Part shown: positions 48,687 through 61,085 of the stretch, one piece after another
Layout of the letters: each line of letters starts with the position of its first letter
Numbering within the stretch: position 1 is the stretch's first letter
NCBI RefSeq assembly: GCF_000758325.1
Contig: NZ_CP009459.1
Coordinates: 4,154,001-4,218,000, forward strand
Origin: Cedecea neteri
Lineage (GTDB): Bacteria; Pseudomonadota; Gammaproteobacteria; Enterobacterales; Enterobacteriaceae
Direction of reading: 5' to 3'
DNA: 64,000 bases
The notes under the pieces: generated by a model
Told to the model about the DNA's origin: nothing
Database searches by the model: none
What the model saw: only the letters and a program-made list of their open reading frames with translations
Translations under genes and position numbers: made by a program

Positions 48687-48713
48687 AAAACGCTGCCAAT
48701 GCAGCGTTTTTTT
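48687..48713 (+). terminator. Terminator of mepS
   Basis: AAAACGCTGC-CAAT-GCAGCGTTTT hairpin followed by three more T residues. Confidence 0.92.
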
Positions 48714-48871
48714 ATGCCTGAAATTCAGCTGGTTACTCTTTCCTCTGAAAATTGAAAGCTGAAATAGTTACCTTGTGAAACAAGTTAAACAATTTCCCGG
48801 TTATGGGTTATAGTCAGAAAAAAGCACAAAACAAACGATGATTCGCTTGCCCCTGCGGGACTCATAATTCC

Positions 48872-50452
48872 ATGTCTTATAGAAATATTTTTTCGCGCTA
48901 CTTTAGCACCCCAAAGCAGATAGTCGCGTTTAGCCTGCTGATGGGATTATGTGCCGCATTATTTATCGGCGGGCTAACCAGCCTGGCGCTCCATTCAAAG
49001 CGTGAGTCCGCCTATAACCTTCTCTCTCGCGACATCAGCAACTACCTCGATAGCTTCTTTAAAGATCTTCACGCCACCGCCGACGGCATCCAGCCCTTAA
49101 CCATGAGCGAGTGTGAGAGAGTCAGCGGTGAACTGACTTCTCGTGCGGCTTTTAATCCCAACGTACGAGCATTTTTGCTGGTGCGTAACGGCATAGCCTA
49201 TTGCTCTTCCGCCACCGGCAATATGGAAATGTCGATGGATGCGCTGGAACCCGAGATCAATATCAATAAAACTGTCGACCTGGCGATTATGAACGGCACG
49301 CCAATGATGCCGGGCAAGCCAGTGATTGCCGCCTGGTTTCTTAACCCACTGGCCTCGGGGCGCGGCGTTTTTACCACGCTCAACGTCAACCTCACGCCCT
49401 ATCTGGTTTTCACCTCTCGTCAGCAGGATATCAGCTCCATGGCGCTGGTGGTGGGCAACAAAGCGCTCACGTCCTATTCACCAGACGTGATAAATACCGA
49501 TGAACTTCCCCCCTCGCCCACCAGAATCTCTGTTCTTAACGGGTACCCGATTAAACTCTACATTTATGGTACGCCGTGGCCGCTGGAGGACATTCAACTG
49601 GCCATTCTGGCCGGATTATTATCCGGGCTGCTGAGCGCTGCGCTGTGCGGTTACTTTCTTTCGGTCAAAGTACGGGCCGGGAAAGAAATTCTTACCGGCA
49701 TCAAGCGGGGGCAATTTTTTGTTGTTTACCAGCCCGTGGTCGACTCGCAGGCTCTGCAGATGCGTGGCATAGAGGTGCTGATGCGTTGGGAGCATCCAAC
49801 GGCGGGCATGATCCCCCCGGATGCGTTTATCGGCTTTGCCGAAGCTCAGCAGCTGATTGTGCCTCTCACGCGCCATTTGTTTGAATTGATTGCCCGGGAC
49901 GCACCCACGCTGCAAAAAGTCCTTCCCGCCGGGGCCAAGCTGGGCGTGAACCTCGCCCCAAGTCATCTTCACTCCCCGACCTTTAAGCAAGACATTCAGG
50001 CCTTCGCCGCTTCACTGCCGCCGCACCATTTCCAGTTAGTGTTTGAGATAACCGAACGCGACATGCTGAAAGAAAAAGAGGCGATGGGTATTTTTGCCTG
50101 GCTGCACGAGCAGGGATTTGAAATTGCAGTGGATGACTTCGGTACCGGCCATAGCGCCCTGATTTACCTCGAGCGTTTTACGCTGGATTATCTGAAAATT
50201 GACCGCGGCTTCGTCAACTCAATAGGCATGGAAACGGTAACAGCGCCGGTGCTGGACGCCGTCCTGACGCTGGCCCAGCGCCTGAACATGAACACGGTGG
50301 CGGAAGGGGTAGAAACGCCGGAGCAGGCGAAATGGCTTATCGAACGCGGCTGTAATTTCCTGCAGGGCTATTATTTCAGCCGCCCCCTGACCCTGAGTCA
50401 GCTTGTCAGTTGGAACCCCTCCCACACGCTTTATGACGAATTGAAAGACTGA
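48872..50452 (+). CDS. pdeN: Cyclic-di-GMP phosphodiesterase PdeN (Rtn), CSS-EAL protein
   Basis: 526 residues: TM1 (about 20-42), periplasmic CSS domain with the YCSS motif (around residue 110), TM2 (about 240-262), and a cytoplasmic EAL domain with EVLMRW in place of EALLRW, ITERDML, DDFGTGHSAL and LKIDRGFV. CSS cysteines are redox-sensed by DsbA in E. coli relatives. Degrades c-di-GMP; the main catalytic residues look present. Confidence 0.93.
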   Translation: MSYRNIFSRYFSTPKQIVAFSLLMGLCAALFIGGLTSLALHSKRESAYNLLSRDISNYLDSFFKDLHATADGIQPLTMSECERVSGELTSRAAFNPNVRAFLLVRNGIAYCSSATGNMEMSMDALEPEININKTVDLAIMNGTPMMPGKPVIAAWFLNPLASGRGVFTTLNVNLTPYLVFTSRQQDISSMALVVGNKALTSYSPDVINTDELPPSPTRISVLNGYPIKLYIYGTPWPLEDIQLAILAGLLSGLLSAALCGYFLSVKVRAGKEILTGIKRGQFFVVYQPVVDSQALQMRGIEVLMRWEHPTAGMIPPDAFIGFAEAQQLIVPLTRHLFELIARDAPTLQKVLPAGAKLGVNLAPSHLHSPTFKQDIQAFAASLPPHHFQLVFEITERDMLKEKEAMGIFAWLHEQGFEIAVDDFGTGHSALIYLERFTLDYLKIDRGFVNSIGMETVTAPVLDAVLTLAQRLNMNTVAEGVETPEQAKWLIERGCNFLQGYYFSRPLTLSQLVSWNPSHTLYDELKD

Positions 50453-50554
50453 CAGGCATTGCGCAATCTTCACCGGCTAACTTATGATTAACCATCATGG
50501 GCTTACCGGGCGCGGGCGCGTGACGCCTGCGCTTTCCCACCCACCGGGCAAGGA

Positions 50555-52384
50555 ATGAAGATGACAAAAGCTGTACGTGCACTGATGCTGCTTTGCCTGA
50601 GCATTTTTTCCCTCACGCTACGCGCCGCAGAGATAAACGAAAGCTACTCTTTTGCCGTACTGGGCGAACCGAAATACGCCGTCAACTTCACGCAGTTTGA
50701 TTACGTCAATCCCGCAGCCCCCAAGGGCGGCAATATCACTCTCTCAGCAATTGGCACTTTTGATAACTTCAACCGTTTTGCCATGCGGGGTAATCCGGGC
50801 GTTCGCACCGACACGCTGTATGACACGCTGTTCACCACTTCCGATGACGAACCCGGCAGCTATTATCCTTTGATTGCCGAGATGGCCCGCTACCCGTCCA
50901 ACTTTGCCTGGGCGGAAGTGTCCATTAACCCGCGAGCCCGCTTTCAGGACGGCAGTGCGATTACCGCCGAGGACGTCGCCTTCACCTTCAATAAGTTTAT
51001 GACGGAAGGCGTGCCGCAGTTTCGCCTGATTTACAAAGGAGCGACGGTACGCGCCATTGCCCCACTCACCGTGCGTATTGAGCTTGCCACGCCGAGCAAA
51101 GACCGGATGTTGGGCCTGTTTTCGCTCCCGGTGTTCCCGGAGAAGTTCTGGAAGGATCATAAGCTGAGCGACCCGCTCTCTTCCCCACCGCTTTCCAGCG
51201 GGCCGTACAAAATCACCGACTGGAAAATGGGGCAATACATCACCTATTCGCGAGTGCGGGACTACTGGGCGGCAAATCTGCCGGTCAACCGCGGGCGCTG
51301 GAACTTTAATACCATCCGCTACGACTATTATCTTGATGATGACGTGGCTTTTGAGGCTTTCAAGGCCGGAGCGTTTGACTATCGCACTGAAGTCTCAGCG
51401 AAAAATTGGGCTACGCGGTATACCGGGAAAAACTTCAGCAACCATTACATCGTCAAGGATGAGCAAAAAAACGAATCCGCCCAGGATACCCGCTGGCTGG
51501 CGTTTAACATTCAGCGCCCCATTTTCAGCGATCGCCGGGTAAGGGAAGCCATCGGCCTGGCCTTTGATTTTGAGTGGATGAACAAGGCGCTGTTTTATGG
51601 CGCTTACAGCCGGGCCAACAGCTATTTTCAGAATACCGAATACGCCGCCCGTGGATATCCGGATGCCGACGAACTGATGCTGCTGGCGCCGATGAAAAAA
51701 GATCTCCCGCCGGAGGTTTTCACTTCTATTTATAATCCACCAAAATCTGACGGACGCGGGTTTGACCGGGAAAACCTGCTCAAGGCGCTCAGCCTGCTCA
51801 AAGAAGCGGGCTGGGAGTTAAAAGACCAGAAGCTGGTAAACGTAGCCACCGGCCAGCCGTTTGTGTTCGAACTGCTGACCGGCACAGCCGGCAACACGCA
51901 GTGGATCCTCCCCTTCCAGCGCAATTTGCAGCGCCTGGGCATTACCATGAACATTCGTCAGGTCGACAACTCGCAGCTTTCAAGCCGCCTGCGCAGCCGC
52001 GACTACGACATGATGCCCCGGCTTTACAGTGCGATGCCTTATCCAAGCCCGGATTTACAAATCATCTGGGCATCGGAATACATCAATTCCAGCTATAACG
52101 CGCCGGGGGTACAAAGCCCGGTGGTAGACAAGCTCATTGAGATGATTATCGCCAGCCAGGGCGACAAGAAAAAACTGCTGCCGCTGGGCCGCGCCCTCGA
52201 CCGCGTGCTGACCTGGAACAACTACATGCTGCCGATGTGGTATACGTCAGCCGACCGCCAGGCCTGGTGGAATAAGTTCTCCCGCCCGGCCATCCGTCCA
52301 ATCTATAACAACGGCTTTGATAACTGGTGGTATGACGTAAACAAAGCGGCGAAGCTGCCTGCCGACCGACGCCAGGGGGACTAA
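50555..52384 (+). CDS. yejA: Peptide/microcin C-binding protein YejA
   Basis: 609 residues with a signal peptide (1-24) and SBP_bac_5 domain ([31 protein letters not shown]-like segment near 50-60). The second ATG at 50561 sits better behind the AAGGA box and may be the real start, a difference of two residues. First gene of yejABEF, the oligopeptide importer that also takes up microcin C in E. coli. Confidence 0.95.
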   Translation: MKMTKAVRALMLLCLSIFSLTLRAAEINESYSFAVLGEPKYAVNFTQFDYVNPAAPKGGNITLSAIGTFDNFNRFAMRGNPGVRTDTLYDTLFTTSDDEPGSYYPLIAEMARYPSNFAWAEVSINPRARFQDGSAITAEDVAFTFNKFMTEGVPQFRLIYKGATVRAIAPLTVRIELATPSKDRMLGLFSLPVFPEKFWKDHKLSDPLSSPPLSSGPYKITDWKMGQYITYSRVRDYWAANLPVNRGRWNFNTIRYDYYLDDDVAFEAFKAGAFDYRTEVSAKNWATRYTGKNFSNHYIVKDEQKNESAQDTRWLAFNIQRPIFSDRRVREAIGLAFDFEWMNKALFYGAYSRANSYFQNTEYAARGYPDADELMLLAPMKKDLPPEVFTSIYNPPKSDGRGFDRENLLKALSLLKEAGWELKDQKLVNVATGQPFVFELLTGTAGNTQWILPFQRNLQRLGITMNIRQVDNSQLSSRLRSRDYDMMPRLYSAMPYPSPDLQIIWASEYINSSYNAPGVQSPVVDKLIEMIIASQGDKKKLLPLGRALDRVLTWNNYMLPMWYTSADRQAWWNKFSRPAIRPIYNNGFDNWWYDVNKAAKLPADRRQGD

Positions 52385-52385
52385 C

Positions 52386-53483
52386 GTGGGCGCTTATATT
52401 CTGCGGCGTTTGCTGCTCGTCATTCCCACCCTGTGGGCGATAATCACCATCAACTTTTTCATCGTGCAAATCGCACCAGGCGGTCCGGTTGATCAGGCTA
52501 TTGCGGCCATACAGATGGGCCACAGCAGCGGTATGCCGGGTATGAGTAACGACGCCATGGGCGGCGGCCATGCCCGTACCGGCGTGGGGGATGTCACCAG
52601 CAGCCAGTACCGCGGTGGCCGCGGCCTTGACCCGGAAGTCATTGCCGATATCGTGCATCGCTACGGGTTCGACAAACCGCTACACGAACGCTATTTCACT
52701 ATGCTCGGCGACTATTTACGCTTCGACTTTGGCAACAGCCTGTTCCGTAGCTCCTCGGTGATTAAGCTGATAAAAGACAGCCTGCCCGTTTCCATTTCCA
52801 TCGGGCTGTGGAGCACCCTGATTATCTATCTGGTGTCGATTCCGCTGGGGATCCGTAAGGCAGTCAGCAACGGCAGCAGCTTTGATATCTGGAGCAGCAT
52901 CTTCATTATTATCGGCTATGCCATTCCGGCATTCTTGTTTGCCATTCTGCTGATTGTGCTGTTTGCCGGCGGGACTTATCTCGACTGGTTCCCTCTGCGA
53001 GGGCTAACGTCGGCCAATTTTGACGCCCTGCCGTGGTACAGCAAAATCACTGACTATCTTTGGCACATCACGCTCCCCGTACTGGCAACGGTTATCGGCG
53101 GCTTTGCCACGTTAACTATGCTGACGAAAAACTCCTTTCTCGATGAAATTCGCAAGCAATACGTGGTGACGGCGCGAGCCAAAGGGCTGGATGAGAAAAA
53201 AATTCTGTATCGCCACGTCTTTCGTAACGCGATGCTGCTGGTGATTGCCGGGTTCCCGGCAACGTTTATTAGCATGTTCTTCACTGGCTCGCTGCTGATT
53301 GAGGTGATGTTCTCCCTTAACGGACTGGGCCTGCTGGGCTATGAAGCCACGATTTCCCGCGACTATCCGGTGATTTTCGGCACCCTTTATATTTTTAGTC
53401 TGATTGGCCTGCTGACCAACATCATCAGCGATGTCACCTACACGCTGGTCGACCCCCGTATCGATTTTGAGGGACGAGGATGA
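52386..53483 (+). CDS. yejB: Peptide ABC permease YejB
   Basis: 365 residues from a GTG directly after the yejA stop. About six hydrophobic segments with DppB-family motifs, including the EAA-like [18 protein letters not shown]. Residues 40-70 ([20 protein letters not shown]) are the long periplasmic insertion found in YejB. Overlaps yejE by 4 bp. Confidence 0.95.
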   Translation: MGAYILRRLLLVIPTLWAIITINFFIVQIAPGGPVDQAIAAIQMGHSSGMPGMSNDAMGGGHARTGVGDVTSSQYRGGRGLDPEVIADIVHRYGFDKPLHERYFTMLGDYLRFDFGNSLFRSSSVIKLIKDSLPVSISIGLWSTLIIYLVSIPLGIRKAVSNGSSFDIWSSIFIIIGYAIPAFLFAILLIVLFAGGTYLDWFPLRGLTSANFDALPWYSKITDYLWHITLPVLATVIGGFATLTMLTKNSFLDEIRKQYVVTARAKGLDEKKILYRHVFRNAMLLVIAGFPATFISMFFTGSLLIEVMFSLNGLGLLGYEATISRDYPVIFGTLYIFSLIGLLTNIISDVTYTLVDPRIDFEGRG

Positions 53484-54505
53484 GCCGCTTAAGCCCGGTA
53501 AACCAGGCGCGCTGGGCGCGCTTTCGTCAGAACCGTCGCGGCTACTGGTCGCTGTGGGTCTTTGCGCTGATTTTTGTTTTGAGTATGGGGGCTGAGCTGG
53601 TCGCCAACGAGCGCCCGCTGGTGGTGAGTTACGAAGGCAAACTCTGGTTCCCGGCGTTGAAAAACTACAGCGAGAGTGATTTTGGCGGCCCACTGTCTAC
53701 TCCCGCAGACTACCAGGACCCCTGGTTAACGGAACGCCTGAATGAAAAAGGCTGGATCCTCTGGGCGCCGATCCGTTTTAGCAGCAACACCATCAACTAC
53801 GCCAGCAATCTCCCTTTTCCTTCACCACCCAGTGCACAAAACTGGCTTGGCACCGACGCCAACGGCAGCGACGTGCTGGCGAGGATCCTCTACGGCACGC
53901 GCATTTCAGTGCTCTTCGGGCTATTACTGACCTTTTTCTCCAGCATCATTGGCGTGCTGGCCGGGGCGGTACAGGGCTATTACGGCGGACGCATTGACCT
54001 GTGGGGGCAACGGTTGATTGAAGTCTGGTCCGGCATGCCGACGCTGTTTTTGATCATCATGCTTTCCAGCGTGGTGCAGCCCAATTTTTGGTGGCTGCTG
54101 GGTATTACCGTCCTGTTTGGCTGGATGGGGCTGGTGGGCGTTGTTCGGGCGGAGTTTTTACGCACCCGCAACTTCGACTATATCCGCGCGGCGCGGGCCA
54201 TGGGCGTCAGCGACTGGTCCATCATGACCCGGCATATGTTGCCCAACGCCATGGTGGCTACCCTGACCTTCCTGCCGTTCATTCTGTGTGCGTCGATAAC
54301 GACACTAACCTCGCTGGATTTCCTCGGTTTTGGTCTGCCGCTGGGGTCACCCTCGCTGGGGGAACTGGTGTTACAGGGCAAAAACAACCTTCAGGCACCG
54401 TGGCTGGGCATCTCCGCGTTCTTATCTCTGGCCATTTTACTCTCCCTGTTAATTTTTATTGGCGAAGCGGTTCGTGACGCCTTTGATCCGGCTAAGGCGC
54501 GCTGA
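53480..54505 (+). CDS. yejE: Peptide ABC permease YejE
   Basis: 341 residues of the OppC/DppC family with an N-terminal anchor (about 20-45), a periplasmic region, and the ATPase-contact loop [20 protein letters not shown]. Forms the pore with YejB. Same length as in E. coli. Confidence 0.95.
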   Translation: MSRLSPVNQARWARFRQNRRGYWSLWVFALIFVLSMGAELVANERPLVVSYEGKLWFPALKNYSESDFGGPLSTPADYQDPWLTERLNEKGWILWAPIRFSSNTINYASNLPFPSPPSAQNWLGTDANGSDVLARILYGTRISVLFGLLLTFFSSIIGVLAGAVQGYYGGRIDLWGQRLIEVWSGMPTLFLIIMLSSVVQPNFWWLLGITVLFGWMGLVGVVRAEFLRTRNFDYIRAARAMGVSDWSIMTRHMLPNAMVATLTFLPFILCASITTLTSLDFLGFGLPLGSPSLGELVLQGKNNLQAPWLGISAFLSLAILLSLLIFIGEAVRDAFDPAKAR

Positions 54506-54507
54506 CC

Positions 54508-56097
54508 ATGACCACTCCGCTTCTCGCTATCAACAATCTTTCCGTTGCTTTCCAGCAGGGCAAAAACCTGCGGCAGGTGGTGGACTCGGTTTCGCTTCAG
54601 GTGGAAGCGGGTGAAACGCTAGCGCTGGTCGGCGAGTCCGGCTCAGGCAAGAGCGTGACGGCGCTTTCCGTGCTGCGCCTGCTGCCATCTCCGCCGGTGG
54701 TTTATCCCTCCGGGGAAATATTGTTTCACGGTAAAGACCTGCTAAACGCGCCGGAAAAGACGCTGCGCGGCGTGCGCGGTAACAAAATTGCGATGATCTT
54801 TCAGGAGCCGATGGTGTCGCTCAATCCCTTGCACACCCTCGAAAAACAGCTGTATGAAGTGCTCTCTTTGCACCGGGGAATGCGGCCTGAACCTGCCCGC
54901 GCGGAGATCCTCGCCTGCCTCGATCGCGTGGGCATTCGCAACCCCGCGACCCGGCTTCAGGACTACCCTCACCTGCTGTCCGGCGGCGAACGCCAGCGCG
55001 TAATGATTGCGATGGCGCTGCTGACCCGCCCTGAATTGCTGATTGCCGATGAGCCGACGACGGCGCTGGATGTTTCGGTTCAGGCGCAGATCCTGCAGCT
55101 GCTGCAAGAGCTAAAGCAGGAGCTGAATATGGGCCTGCTGTTTATCACCCACAACCTGAGTATCGTGAAAAAGCTGGCGGACAATGTGGCGGTGATGCGT
55201 CACGGCAAATGCGTGGAGCAACAACCCACCACCGATCTGTTCAGTCAGCCACAGCATCCCTATACCCAACAGTTGCTGAACGCTGAACCGTCAGGCGACC
55301 CCGTGCCGCTGGCAGCAGACGTTATTCCCCTGCTCAAAGTTGAGGATCTGCAGGTTGCGTTTCCTATTCGCCGGGGGCTGCTGAAAAGAACGGTGGGCCA
55401 CCACTACGGGCTGAAAAATCTTAGTTTTGAACTGCGCCCGGGGGAGAGTCTCGGGCTGGTTGGGGAATCCGGATCGGGCAAAAGCACCACCGGGCTGGCG
55501 CTGCTGCGATTGATTCATTCCACGGGCGCTATTTGGTTTGACGGCCAGCCGCTCCACCAGCTCAACCGCAAGCAGCTGCTGCCGCTGCGCCGTCGGGTGC
55601 AGGTGGTGTTCCAGGATCCTAATTCGGCACTGAATCCACGCCTTGATGTGCTGCAAATTGTAGAGGAAGGCCTGCGGGTGCATCATCCGGCGCTAAACGC
55701 CACAGAGCGTAAGGCCAAAGTGGTTCAGGCCCTGGAAGAGGTCGGGCTGCAGGCGGATATGCTCCACCGCTACCCGGCTGAGTTTTCAGGTGGCCAGCGC
55801 CAGCGCATCGCTATTGCCAGGGCGTTGATTTTACAGCCGCAGCTTATCGTGCTGGATGAACCTACCTCTTCGCTCGATCGCTCGGTTCAGGCTCAGATTC
55901 TGGCGTTACTAAAATCACTGCAGGAAAAACACCGCCTGGCTTATATCTTCATCAGCCATGATTTACAGGTAGTGAAAGCGCTTTGCCATCAGATGGTGGT
56001 ACTGCGTCAGGGAGAAGTTGTCGAACAGGGAGACTGCGGGCAGATCTTCAGCGCCCCACAAAGCGACTACACGCGTCAGCTTCTGGCGCTCGCCTGA
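54508..56097 (+). CDS. yejF: Peptide ABC double ATPase YejF
   Basis: 529 residues with two DppD/DppF-like cassettes: Walker [10 protein letters not shown] and GESGSGKST, signatures LSGGERQR and FSGGQRQR, Walker [13 protein letters not shown] and [12 protein letters not shown]. Powers YejABE. Two bases after yejE. Confidence 0.96.
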   Translation: MTTPLLAINNLSVAFQQGKNLRQVVDSVSLQVEAGETLALVGESGSGKSVTALSVLRLLPSPPVVYPSGEILFHGKDLLNAPEKTLRGVRGNKIAMIFQEPMVSLNPLHTLEKQLYEVLSLHRGMRPEPARAEILACLDRVGIRNPATRLQDYPHLLSGGERQRVMIAMALLTRPELLIADEPTTALDVSVQAQILQLLQELKQELNMGLLFITHNLSIVKKLADNVAVMRHGKCVEQQPTTDLFSQPQHPYTQQLLNAEPSGDPVPLAADVIPLLKVEDLQVAFPIRRGLLKRTVGHHYGLKNLSFELRPGESLGLVGESGSGKSTTGLALLRLIHSTGAIWFDGQPLHQLNRKQLLPLRRRVQVVFQDPNSALNPRLDVLQIVEEGLRVHHPALNATERKAKVVQALEEVGLQADMLHRYPAEFSGGQRQRIAIARALILQPQLIVLDEPTSSLDRSVQAQILALLKSLQEKHRLAYIFISHDLQVVKALCHQMVVLRQGEVVEQGDCGQIFSAPQSDYTRQLLALA

Positions 56098-56100
56098 GAT

Positions 56101-56451
56101 TCAGAAAGGATTATGGCTGGAAAAAGATTCGGCGATAGCGACGCCCACGTTTTTCAGGCGGCAGGTTGCCGCCAGCTCGTCCTGCAGGTTAACGAACAGG
56201 CAAGGCTCGCCTTCACACTCTACGACCGAGCTATCCACTTCAATATCGCTTAATGCCTGGCTGAGCGTATCCATGATCGGCCACGCTTTTTCCCCGTCCG
56301 GGCTAAGCAGCTTCAGGCCAATCAGGCAATCGTCATCCTGCTCCGCATTTTGCGGAATCGGTTCAACTTTGGAGCCTGCAAAACCCGTCAACCAGCGATA
56401 GCTCTGCGGCAGACGATGCACGATGGACAGTTGTATGGTGTTCAATTTCAT
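56101..56451 (-). CDS. yejG: Conserved protein YejG
   Basis: 116 residues from the ATG at 56451 (GGGGA box); an upstream ATG would add eight. Acidic, no membrane segment; [11 protein letters not shown] and AATCRLKN are the family signature. E. coli YejG is 114 residues. Function not established. It converges with yejF, with only a few bases between stops. Confidence 0.92.
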   Translation of the reverse strand: MKLNTIQLSIVHRLPQSYRWLTGFAGSKVEPIPQNAEQDDDCLIGLKLLSPDGEKAWPIMDTLSQALSDIEVDSSVVECEGEPCLFVNLQDELAATCRLKNVGVAIAESFSSHNPF

Positions 56452-56781
56452 TTCCCCGGAAGTTCCAATCGGCAATTTATCTCAAATTCTTTACACAAAG
56501 GTTAACACAATGTTGATAAATTGCGTTTAAACGAGCTGCAAAACGACTCACATCTCATGTAGAGATTTCAAAACTAACGCTTTATTTTTGTGCTATAGCA
56601 CGCGTTTCGGCGCTATATGTATCGCTTTCTGAGATCTAACTCAACCTTTTTAACTACAAAGTTGTGACTTTTTACAGTTGAGCCTTTTACATATACGAAA
56701 CATATATCTTATACCAACAAAGATTATACGGGAATTTTGAGGAAGAAAATGGGCGTTTATGAACAGAAACGCCCGCAGTTT
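56452..56781. other. 330-bp AT-rich region between yejG and bcr
   Basis: Contains the yejG promoter side and the bcr terminator (56745-56774). The pair CTCAACCTTTTTAACTAC...TTTTTACAGTTGAG (about 56640-56685) is an imperfect inverted repeat. No gene seen. Confidence 0.6.
56745..56774 (-). terminator. Terminator of bcr
   Basis: On the minus strand GGGCGTTT/AAACGCCC with an 8-nt loop followed by ATTTTC. Confidence 0.75.
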
Positions 56782-57978
56782 TCAATCTTTAGAGTGGCGG
56801 GCTTTGCTGGCGTAAAAGTAAAACAGCACGGAGGCAGTCGCACAAATTGCAATGGACCAGATCATCGGCCACGCGGTGTTAAAGGTGGCCACCGAGAGCA
56901 GCGCCCCGGTTAACGCGCCAATGCCAAAGCGGAATGTCCCGGCCAGCGAAGACGCCGTGCCGGCCATATGCGGAAACTCATCCAGAATGACCGCCATCGC
57001 ATTGGATGACACCAGCGACACGCAGCTGATAAACACCGCCACGCCAAGCACCATCGCCCAGAAACCAAAGCCCAGCTGACTACTGATCACCAGCCACACC
57101 GCCATGGCGAACTGAATGTACAGCCCGGTACGGAACATGTTGATCGCCCCAACCCGACGCACAAAGCGGCTGTTGATCATGGTCATGAAGAACAGGAACA
57201 CGACGTTCAGCGCAAAGTAGTAACCAAAGTGCTGCGGCGAAACATGATTCAATTCGATGTAAACGAACGGCCCGGCGCTGAGGAACGAGAACATCCCGGC
57301 AAAGCTGAAACCGCTGGCCAGCATATAGCTCAGCACCCGCTTATGGCGGAACAGCGTGGCGAAATTGCCCGCCGTGGTGCGCAGATTAAACTTCTGCCGC
57401 ATTTCAGGGGCGAGCGTTTCGTGAATAAAGAAGAAAATCATCGCCGATGCCAGCAGCGCGGCGGCGGCCAGAATCCAGAAGATGGTGTGCCAGCTATACC
57501 ACACCAGCACTGCCCCCCCGATCATTGGCGCCACCAGCGGCGCAATGGTGGTAATCAACATCACGAAGGACATCATCCGGGAGAACTCTTCTTTCGGGTA
57601 GATATCGCGCATCAGGGCGTTGATCACCACGCTCGCCGCTGCGGCCGCAAGGCCGTGCAGAAAACGCATCCAAATTAGCTGATCGATAGTCTGTGAAAGC
57701 GCACAGGCAATTGCCGCCAGCGCGAACACCAGCGTGCCACCCAGCACCACCGGCTTACGCCCAAGACTATCGGCCATCGGCCCGTAGAAGATCTGCCCGA
57801 TGGCAAAACCCAGAATATAGGTACTGAGGGTCATTTGTGCGCTGCCCGCCGGGACATTAAATCCCTGGGCTATCATCGGCAGCGCCGGTAAGTACATATC
57901 AATGGACAGCGGCATCAGCATCGCCAGCAGGCCAAGGATAACGATAATACCGACAGAAGAGTTCTGTTTACGGCTCAA
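56782..57978 (-). CDS. bcr: Bicyclomycin/drug efflux MFS transporter Bcr
   Basis: 398 residues, 12 hydrophobic segments, DHA1 family with [15 protein letters not shown] in TM1 and [16 protein letters not shown] between TM2 and TM3. Exports bicyclomycin, sulfonamides and cysteine/dipeptides in E. coli. 15 bp after rsuA, so likely co-transcribed. Confidence 0.95.
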   Translation of the reverse strand: MSRKQNSSVGIIVILGLLAMLMPLSIDMYLPALPMIAQGFNVPAGSAQMTLSTYILGFAIGQIFYGPMADSLGRKPVVLGGTLVFALAAIACALSQTIDQLIWMRFLHGLAAAAASVVINALMRDIYPKEEFSRMMSFVMLITTIAPLVAPMIGGAVLVWYSWHTIFWILAAAALLASAMIFFFIHETLAPEMRQKFNLRTTAGNFATLFRHKRVLSYMLASGFSFAGMFSFLSAGPFVYIELNHVSPQHFGYYFALNVVFLFFMTMINSRFVRRVGAINMFRTGLYIQFAMAVWLVISSQLGFGFWAMVLGVAVFISCVSLVSSNAMAVILDEFPHMAGTASSLAGTFRFGIGALTGALLSVATFNTAWPMIWSIAICATASVLFYFYASKARHSKD

Positions 57979-57993
57979 AAGTAACTCCGGTGA

Positions 57994-58695
57994 TTAGGGC
58001 ATGCCGACGCTGGCAATTTCCTGTTCGGTTAACGGGCGGTACTCTCCTGGCGCCAGTTCAGGATCCAGGGCGATGTCGCCAATGCGCTCACGGTGCAGGC
58101 CAACCACATGATTGCCAACGGCGGCAAACATGCGCTTTACCTGATGGTAGCGGCCTTCGCTGATGGTCAGACGCACTTCCGTCGGCGTAATCACTTCCAG
58201 CACGGCAGGTTTGGTGAGGTCTTTTTCATTATGCAGTTGAACGCCTTTGGCGAAGTGTTCCGCCGTGCCTTCTTCAACCGGTGATTCCAGCGTCACCAGA
58301 TAGGTTTTCTCGCAGTGATGGCGCGGAGAGGTAATGCGATGTGACCACTGGCCGTCGTCTGTCATCAGTACCAGGCCGGTGGTGTCAATATCCAGACGGC
58401 CCGCGGCATGTAACTTGTGCGCCACCGGCTCGTCGAGGAAGTAAAGCACCGTTGGGTGATCGGGATCGTCGGTAGAACAGACGTACCCCTGCGGCTTGTT
58501 CAGCATGAAGTAGCGAGGGCCGTGCTGCTGGGTCAGTGAATTACCGTCAAACGCGACCTGATGTTCCGGCAGCAGTTTAAAAGAGGCGTCGCGCACAACT
58601 TCCCCGTCAATGGTGACGCGGTTAGCACGGATTTCACGGCCAGAAATAGCGCGGCTGATGCCGAGCTGCTGAGAGATAAATTTGTCGAGTCGCAT
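57994..58695 (-). CDS. rsuA: 16S rRNA pseudouridine-516 synthase RsuA
   Basis: 233 residues from the ATG at 58695 ([11 protein letters not shown]). S4 RNA-binding domain (1-60), then the catalytic domain with [10 protein letters not shown] and catalytic Asp102, the same position as in E. coli. An upstream start would add 21 unrelated residues. Confidence 0.96.
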   Translation of the reverse strand: MRLDKFISQQLGISRAISGREIRANRVTIDGEVVRDASFKLLPEHQVAFDGNSLTQQHGPRYFMLNKPQGYVCSTDDPDHPTVLYFLDEPVAHKLHAAGRLDIDTTGLVLMTDDGQWSHRITSPRHHCEKTYLVTLESPVEEGTAEHFAKGVQLHNEKDLTKPAVLEVITPTEVRLTISEGRYHQVKRMFAAVGNHVVGLHRERIGDIALDPELAPGEYRPLTEQEIASVGMP

Positions 58696-58893
58696 TAGTG
58701 TATTGCCTGTTTCATGAAGGTGCCGACAAGCGAGCGTGCGGCAGGGGCTGAAGCCCACATTCAGGTGGAAATTGGTTTGCCTGATAATTAGTTTGCCAGT
58801 ATAGCGACATCAAAAACTCTCTCAAGGTAAAACCGTGCTTTATGGCATAATCGTTGCAGTCATTTGATAACAAGGTTGAAAAACCGCCCGGCC

Positions 58894-60654
58894 ATGTCCT
58901 TTACTCTTCGTCCTTACCAGCAAGAAGCGGTGGATGCCACCCTCAGCTACTTTCGCAAGCACCCTGAACCTGCCGTCATCGTGTTGCCTACCGGCGCGGG
59001 CAAAAGCCTGGTGATTGCGGAACTGGCAAGAGTGGCTCGCGGGCGTGTGCTGGTGCTGGCCCATGTGAAAGAGCTTGTGGCGCAAAACCATGCGAAGTAC
59101 GTCTCTCTCGGGCTGGAGGCAGATATTTTCGCCGCGGGCCTGCAGCGCAAGGAAAGCCAGGGCAAAGTGGTGTTTGGCAGCGTTCAATCCGTTGCCCGTA
59201 ACCTCGAGCATTTCCACGGTGAGTTTTCCCTGCTGATTGTCGATGAGTGTCACCGCATCGGCGACAGCGACGAAAGTCAGTATCAGCAGATTCTGGCGCA
59301 TCTGCGCGGTAACAATCCTAACCTGCGGCTATTGGGGCTGACCGCCACGCCCTTCCGCCTCGGCAAAGGCTGGATTTATCAGTTTCATTACCACGGCATG
59401 GTTCGCGGCGATGAAAAAGCGCTGTTTCGCGACTGCATTTACGAGCTTCCGCTGCGCTATATGATTAAGCATGGCTACCTGACGCCGCCTGAACGGCTGG
59501 ATATGCCGGTGGTACAGTACGATTTTAGCCGTCTGCAGGCGCAGTCCAACGGGTTGTTCAGCGAGGCGGATCTGAACCGCGAGCTGAAACAACAAAAACG
59601 CATCACGCCGCATATCATCAGCCAGATCGTTGAATTTGCCGCAGACCGGCGCGGCGTGATGATCTTTGCCGCCACCGTAGAACACGCGAAAGAGATAACC
59701 GCCCTGCTGCCTGCAAGCGACGCGGCTCTGATTACAGCCGACACGCCAGGCCCTGCCCGCGACACGCTCATCGACGCTTTTAAAAATCAGCAGTTCCGCT
59801 TTTTGGTGAACGTGGCGGTACTGACCACCGGCTTTGACGCGCCGCACGTGGATCTGATAGCCATTCTGCGCCCTACCGAGTCCGTAAGCCTTTACCAACA
59901 AATTGTTGGCCGCGGCCTGCGTCTCTCTCCGGGGAAAAAAGACTGTTTGATTCTCGACTATGCCGGAAACCCACACGATTTATTCACGCCGGAAGTGGGC
60001 AACGCCAAAGGGAAGAGCGACAACGTGCCGGTGCAGGTTTTTTGCCCTTCCTGCGGGTTTGCCAATACCTTCTGGGGAAAAACCACCGCCGACGGCAAGG
60101 TGATTGAACACTTTGGCCGCCGCTGCCAGGGCTGGTTTGAAGACGATGACGGCCTGCGCGAGCAGTGCGATTACCGCTTCCGCTTTAAAAACTGCCCAAA
60201 CTGCAATGCTGAAAACGATATCGCCGCCCGCCGCTGCCATCAGTGTGACCACGTCCTGGTTGACCCGGACGATATGCTTAAAGCGGCGCTGAAGCTGAAA
60301 GATGCCCTGGTGCTGCGCTGCAGCGGCATGACGCTTCAGTCCGGCGGAGATGCTAAAGGCGATTGGCTTAAAATCACCTATTACGACGAAGATGGCGCAG
60401 ACGTCAGCGAACGCTTCCGCCTCCAGACGCCGGCCCAGCGCATGGCGTTCGAACAGCTGTTTATCCGCCCGCACTCCCGCGCGCCCGGCGTGCCGTTACG
60501 CTGGATCACTGTCGCAGATGTTGTGGCTCAGCAGCCGCTGCTACGCCATCCAGATTTTGTGGTAGCCCGTAAAAATGGCCAGTTCTGGAACGTCCGTGAA
60601 AAGGTTTTTGACTACCAGGGGCGCTTCCGCCGGGCCAACGAATTACGCGGCTAA
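58894..60654 (+). CDS. radD: Putative DNA-repair helicase RadD (YejH)
   Basis: 586 residues from the ATG at 58894, matching E. coli (a TTG 30 bp upstream would add ten). SF2 motifs: Walker [14 protein letters not shown] box, [18 protein letters not shown]-terminal zinc ribbons with CPSCGF and CPNCN...RRCHQC. Aids double-strand break repair together with RecA-dependent strand exchange in E. coli. Confidence 0.95.
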   Translation: MSFTLRPYQQEAVDATLSYFRKHPEPAVIVLPTGAGKSLVIAELARVARGRVLVLAHVKELVAQNHAKYVSLGLEADIFAAGLQRKESQGKVVFGSVQSVARNLEHFHGEFSLLIVDECHRIGDSDESQYQQILAHLRGNNPNLRLLGLTATPFRLGKGWIYQFHYHGMVRGDEKALFRDCIYELPLRYMIKHGYLTPPERLDMPVVQYDFSRLQAQSNGLFSEADLNRELKQQKRITPHIISQIVEFAADRRGVMIFAATVEHAKEITALLPASDAALITADTPGPARDTLIDAFKNQQFRFLVNVAVLTTGFDAPHVDLIAILRPTESVSLYQQIVGRGLRLSPGKKDCLILDYAGNPHDLFTPEVGNAKGKSDNVPVQVFCPSCGFANTFWGKTTADGKVIEHFGRRCQGWFEDDDGLREQCDYRFRFKNCPNCNAENDIAARRCHQCDHVLVDPDDMLKAALKLKDALVLRCSGMTLQSGGDAKGDWLKITYYDEDGADVSERFRLQTPAQRMAFEQLFIRPHSRAPGVPLRWITVADVVAQQPLLRHPDFVVARKNGQFWNVREKVFDYQGRFRRANELRG

Positions 60655-60667
60655 CCGGTACTTTTCA

Positions 60668-60696
60668 TTGCCGGCAGAGCCGGATATGGCTATAAT
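60668..60696 (+). promoter_or_regulatory. rplY promoter
   Basis: -35 TTGCCG (60668-60673) and a perfect -10 TATAAT (60691-60696) with 17-bp spacing, just after the radD stop. Confidence 0.88.
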
Positions 60697-60702
60697 GCCG
60701 CC

Positions 60703-60781
60703 CGCTTTTGCATCCGCAAAGCAGAAAACTTTACCTGCTGCTGGGTCGCCTGTAGCAGGCTTATTTAAAGAGAAACAGTCA
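60703..60781 (+). promoter_or_regulatory. rplY mRNA leader, likely L25 autoregulation site
   Basis: The ~78-nt leader forms a CCTGCT/AGCAGG hairpin (60734-60759) shortly before the start codon. Autogenous translational control of rplY by L25 has been described in E. coli and relatives; this leader is in the right place. Confidence 0.5.
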
Positions 60782-61066
60782 ATGTTTACTATCAATGCAG
60801 TAGAACGTAAAGAGCATGGCAAGGGTGCGAGCCGCCGCCTGCGTGCAGCAAACAAATTCCCAGCTATCGTTTACGGTGGCGCGGAAGCTCCTGTATCCAT
60901 CGAACTGGATCACGACTTCGTAATGAACCAGCAGGCTAAACCTGGTTTCTACGAAGAAGTTCTGACCCTGTCTATCGACGGTAAAGAAGTAAAAGTGAAA
61001 GTTCAGGCTGTGCAGCGTCACCCGTTCAAGCCAAAACTGACTCACATCGACTTCGTTCGCGCTTAA
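60782..61066 (+). CDS. rplY: 50S ribosomal protein L25
   Basis: 94 residues from the ATG at 60782, the short L25 form that binds 5S rRNA (no CTC extension). Sequence starts [19 protein letters not shown] and is almost identical to E. coli. A strong promoter lies upstream and a terminator follows. Confidence 0.97.
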   Translation: MFTINAVERKEHGKGASRRLRAANKFPAIVYGGAEAPVSIELDHDFVMNQQAKPGFYEEVLTLSIDGKEVKVKVQAVQRHPFKPKLTHIDFVRA

Positions 61067-61085
61067 TCGCGAGCTAAGTTCGAAA

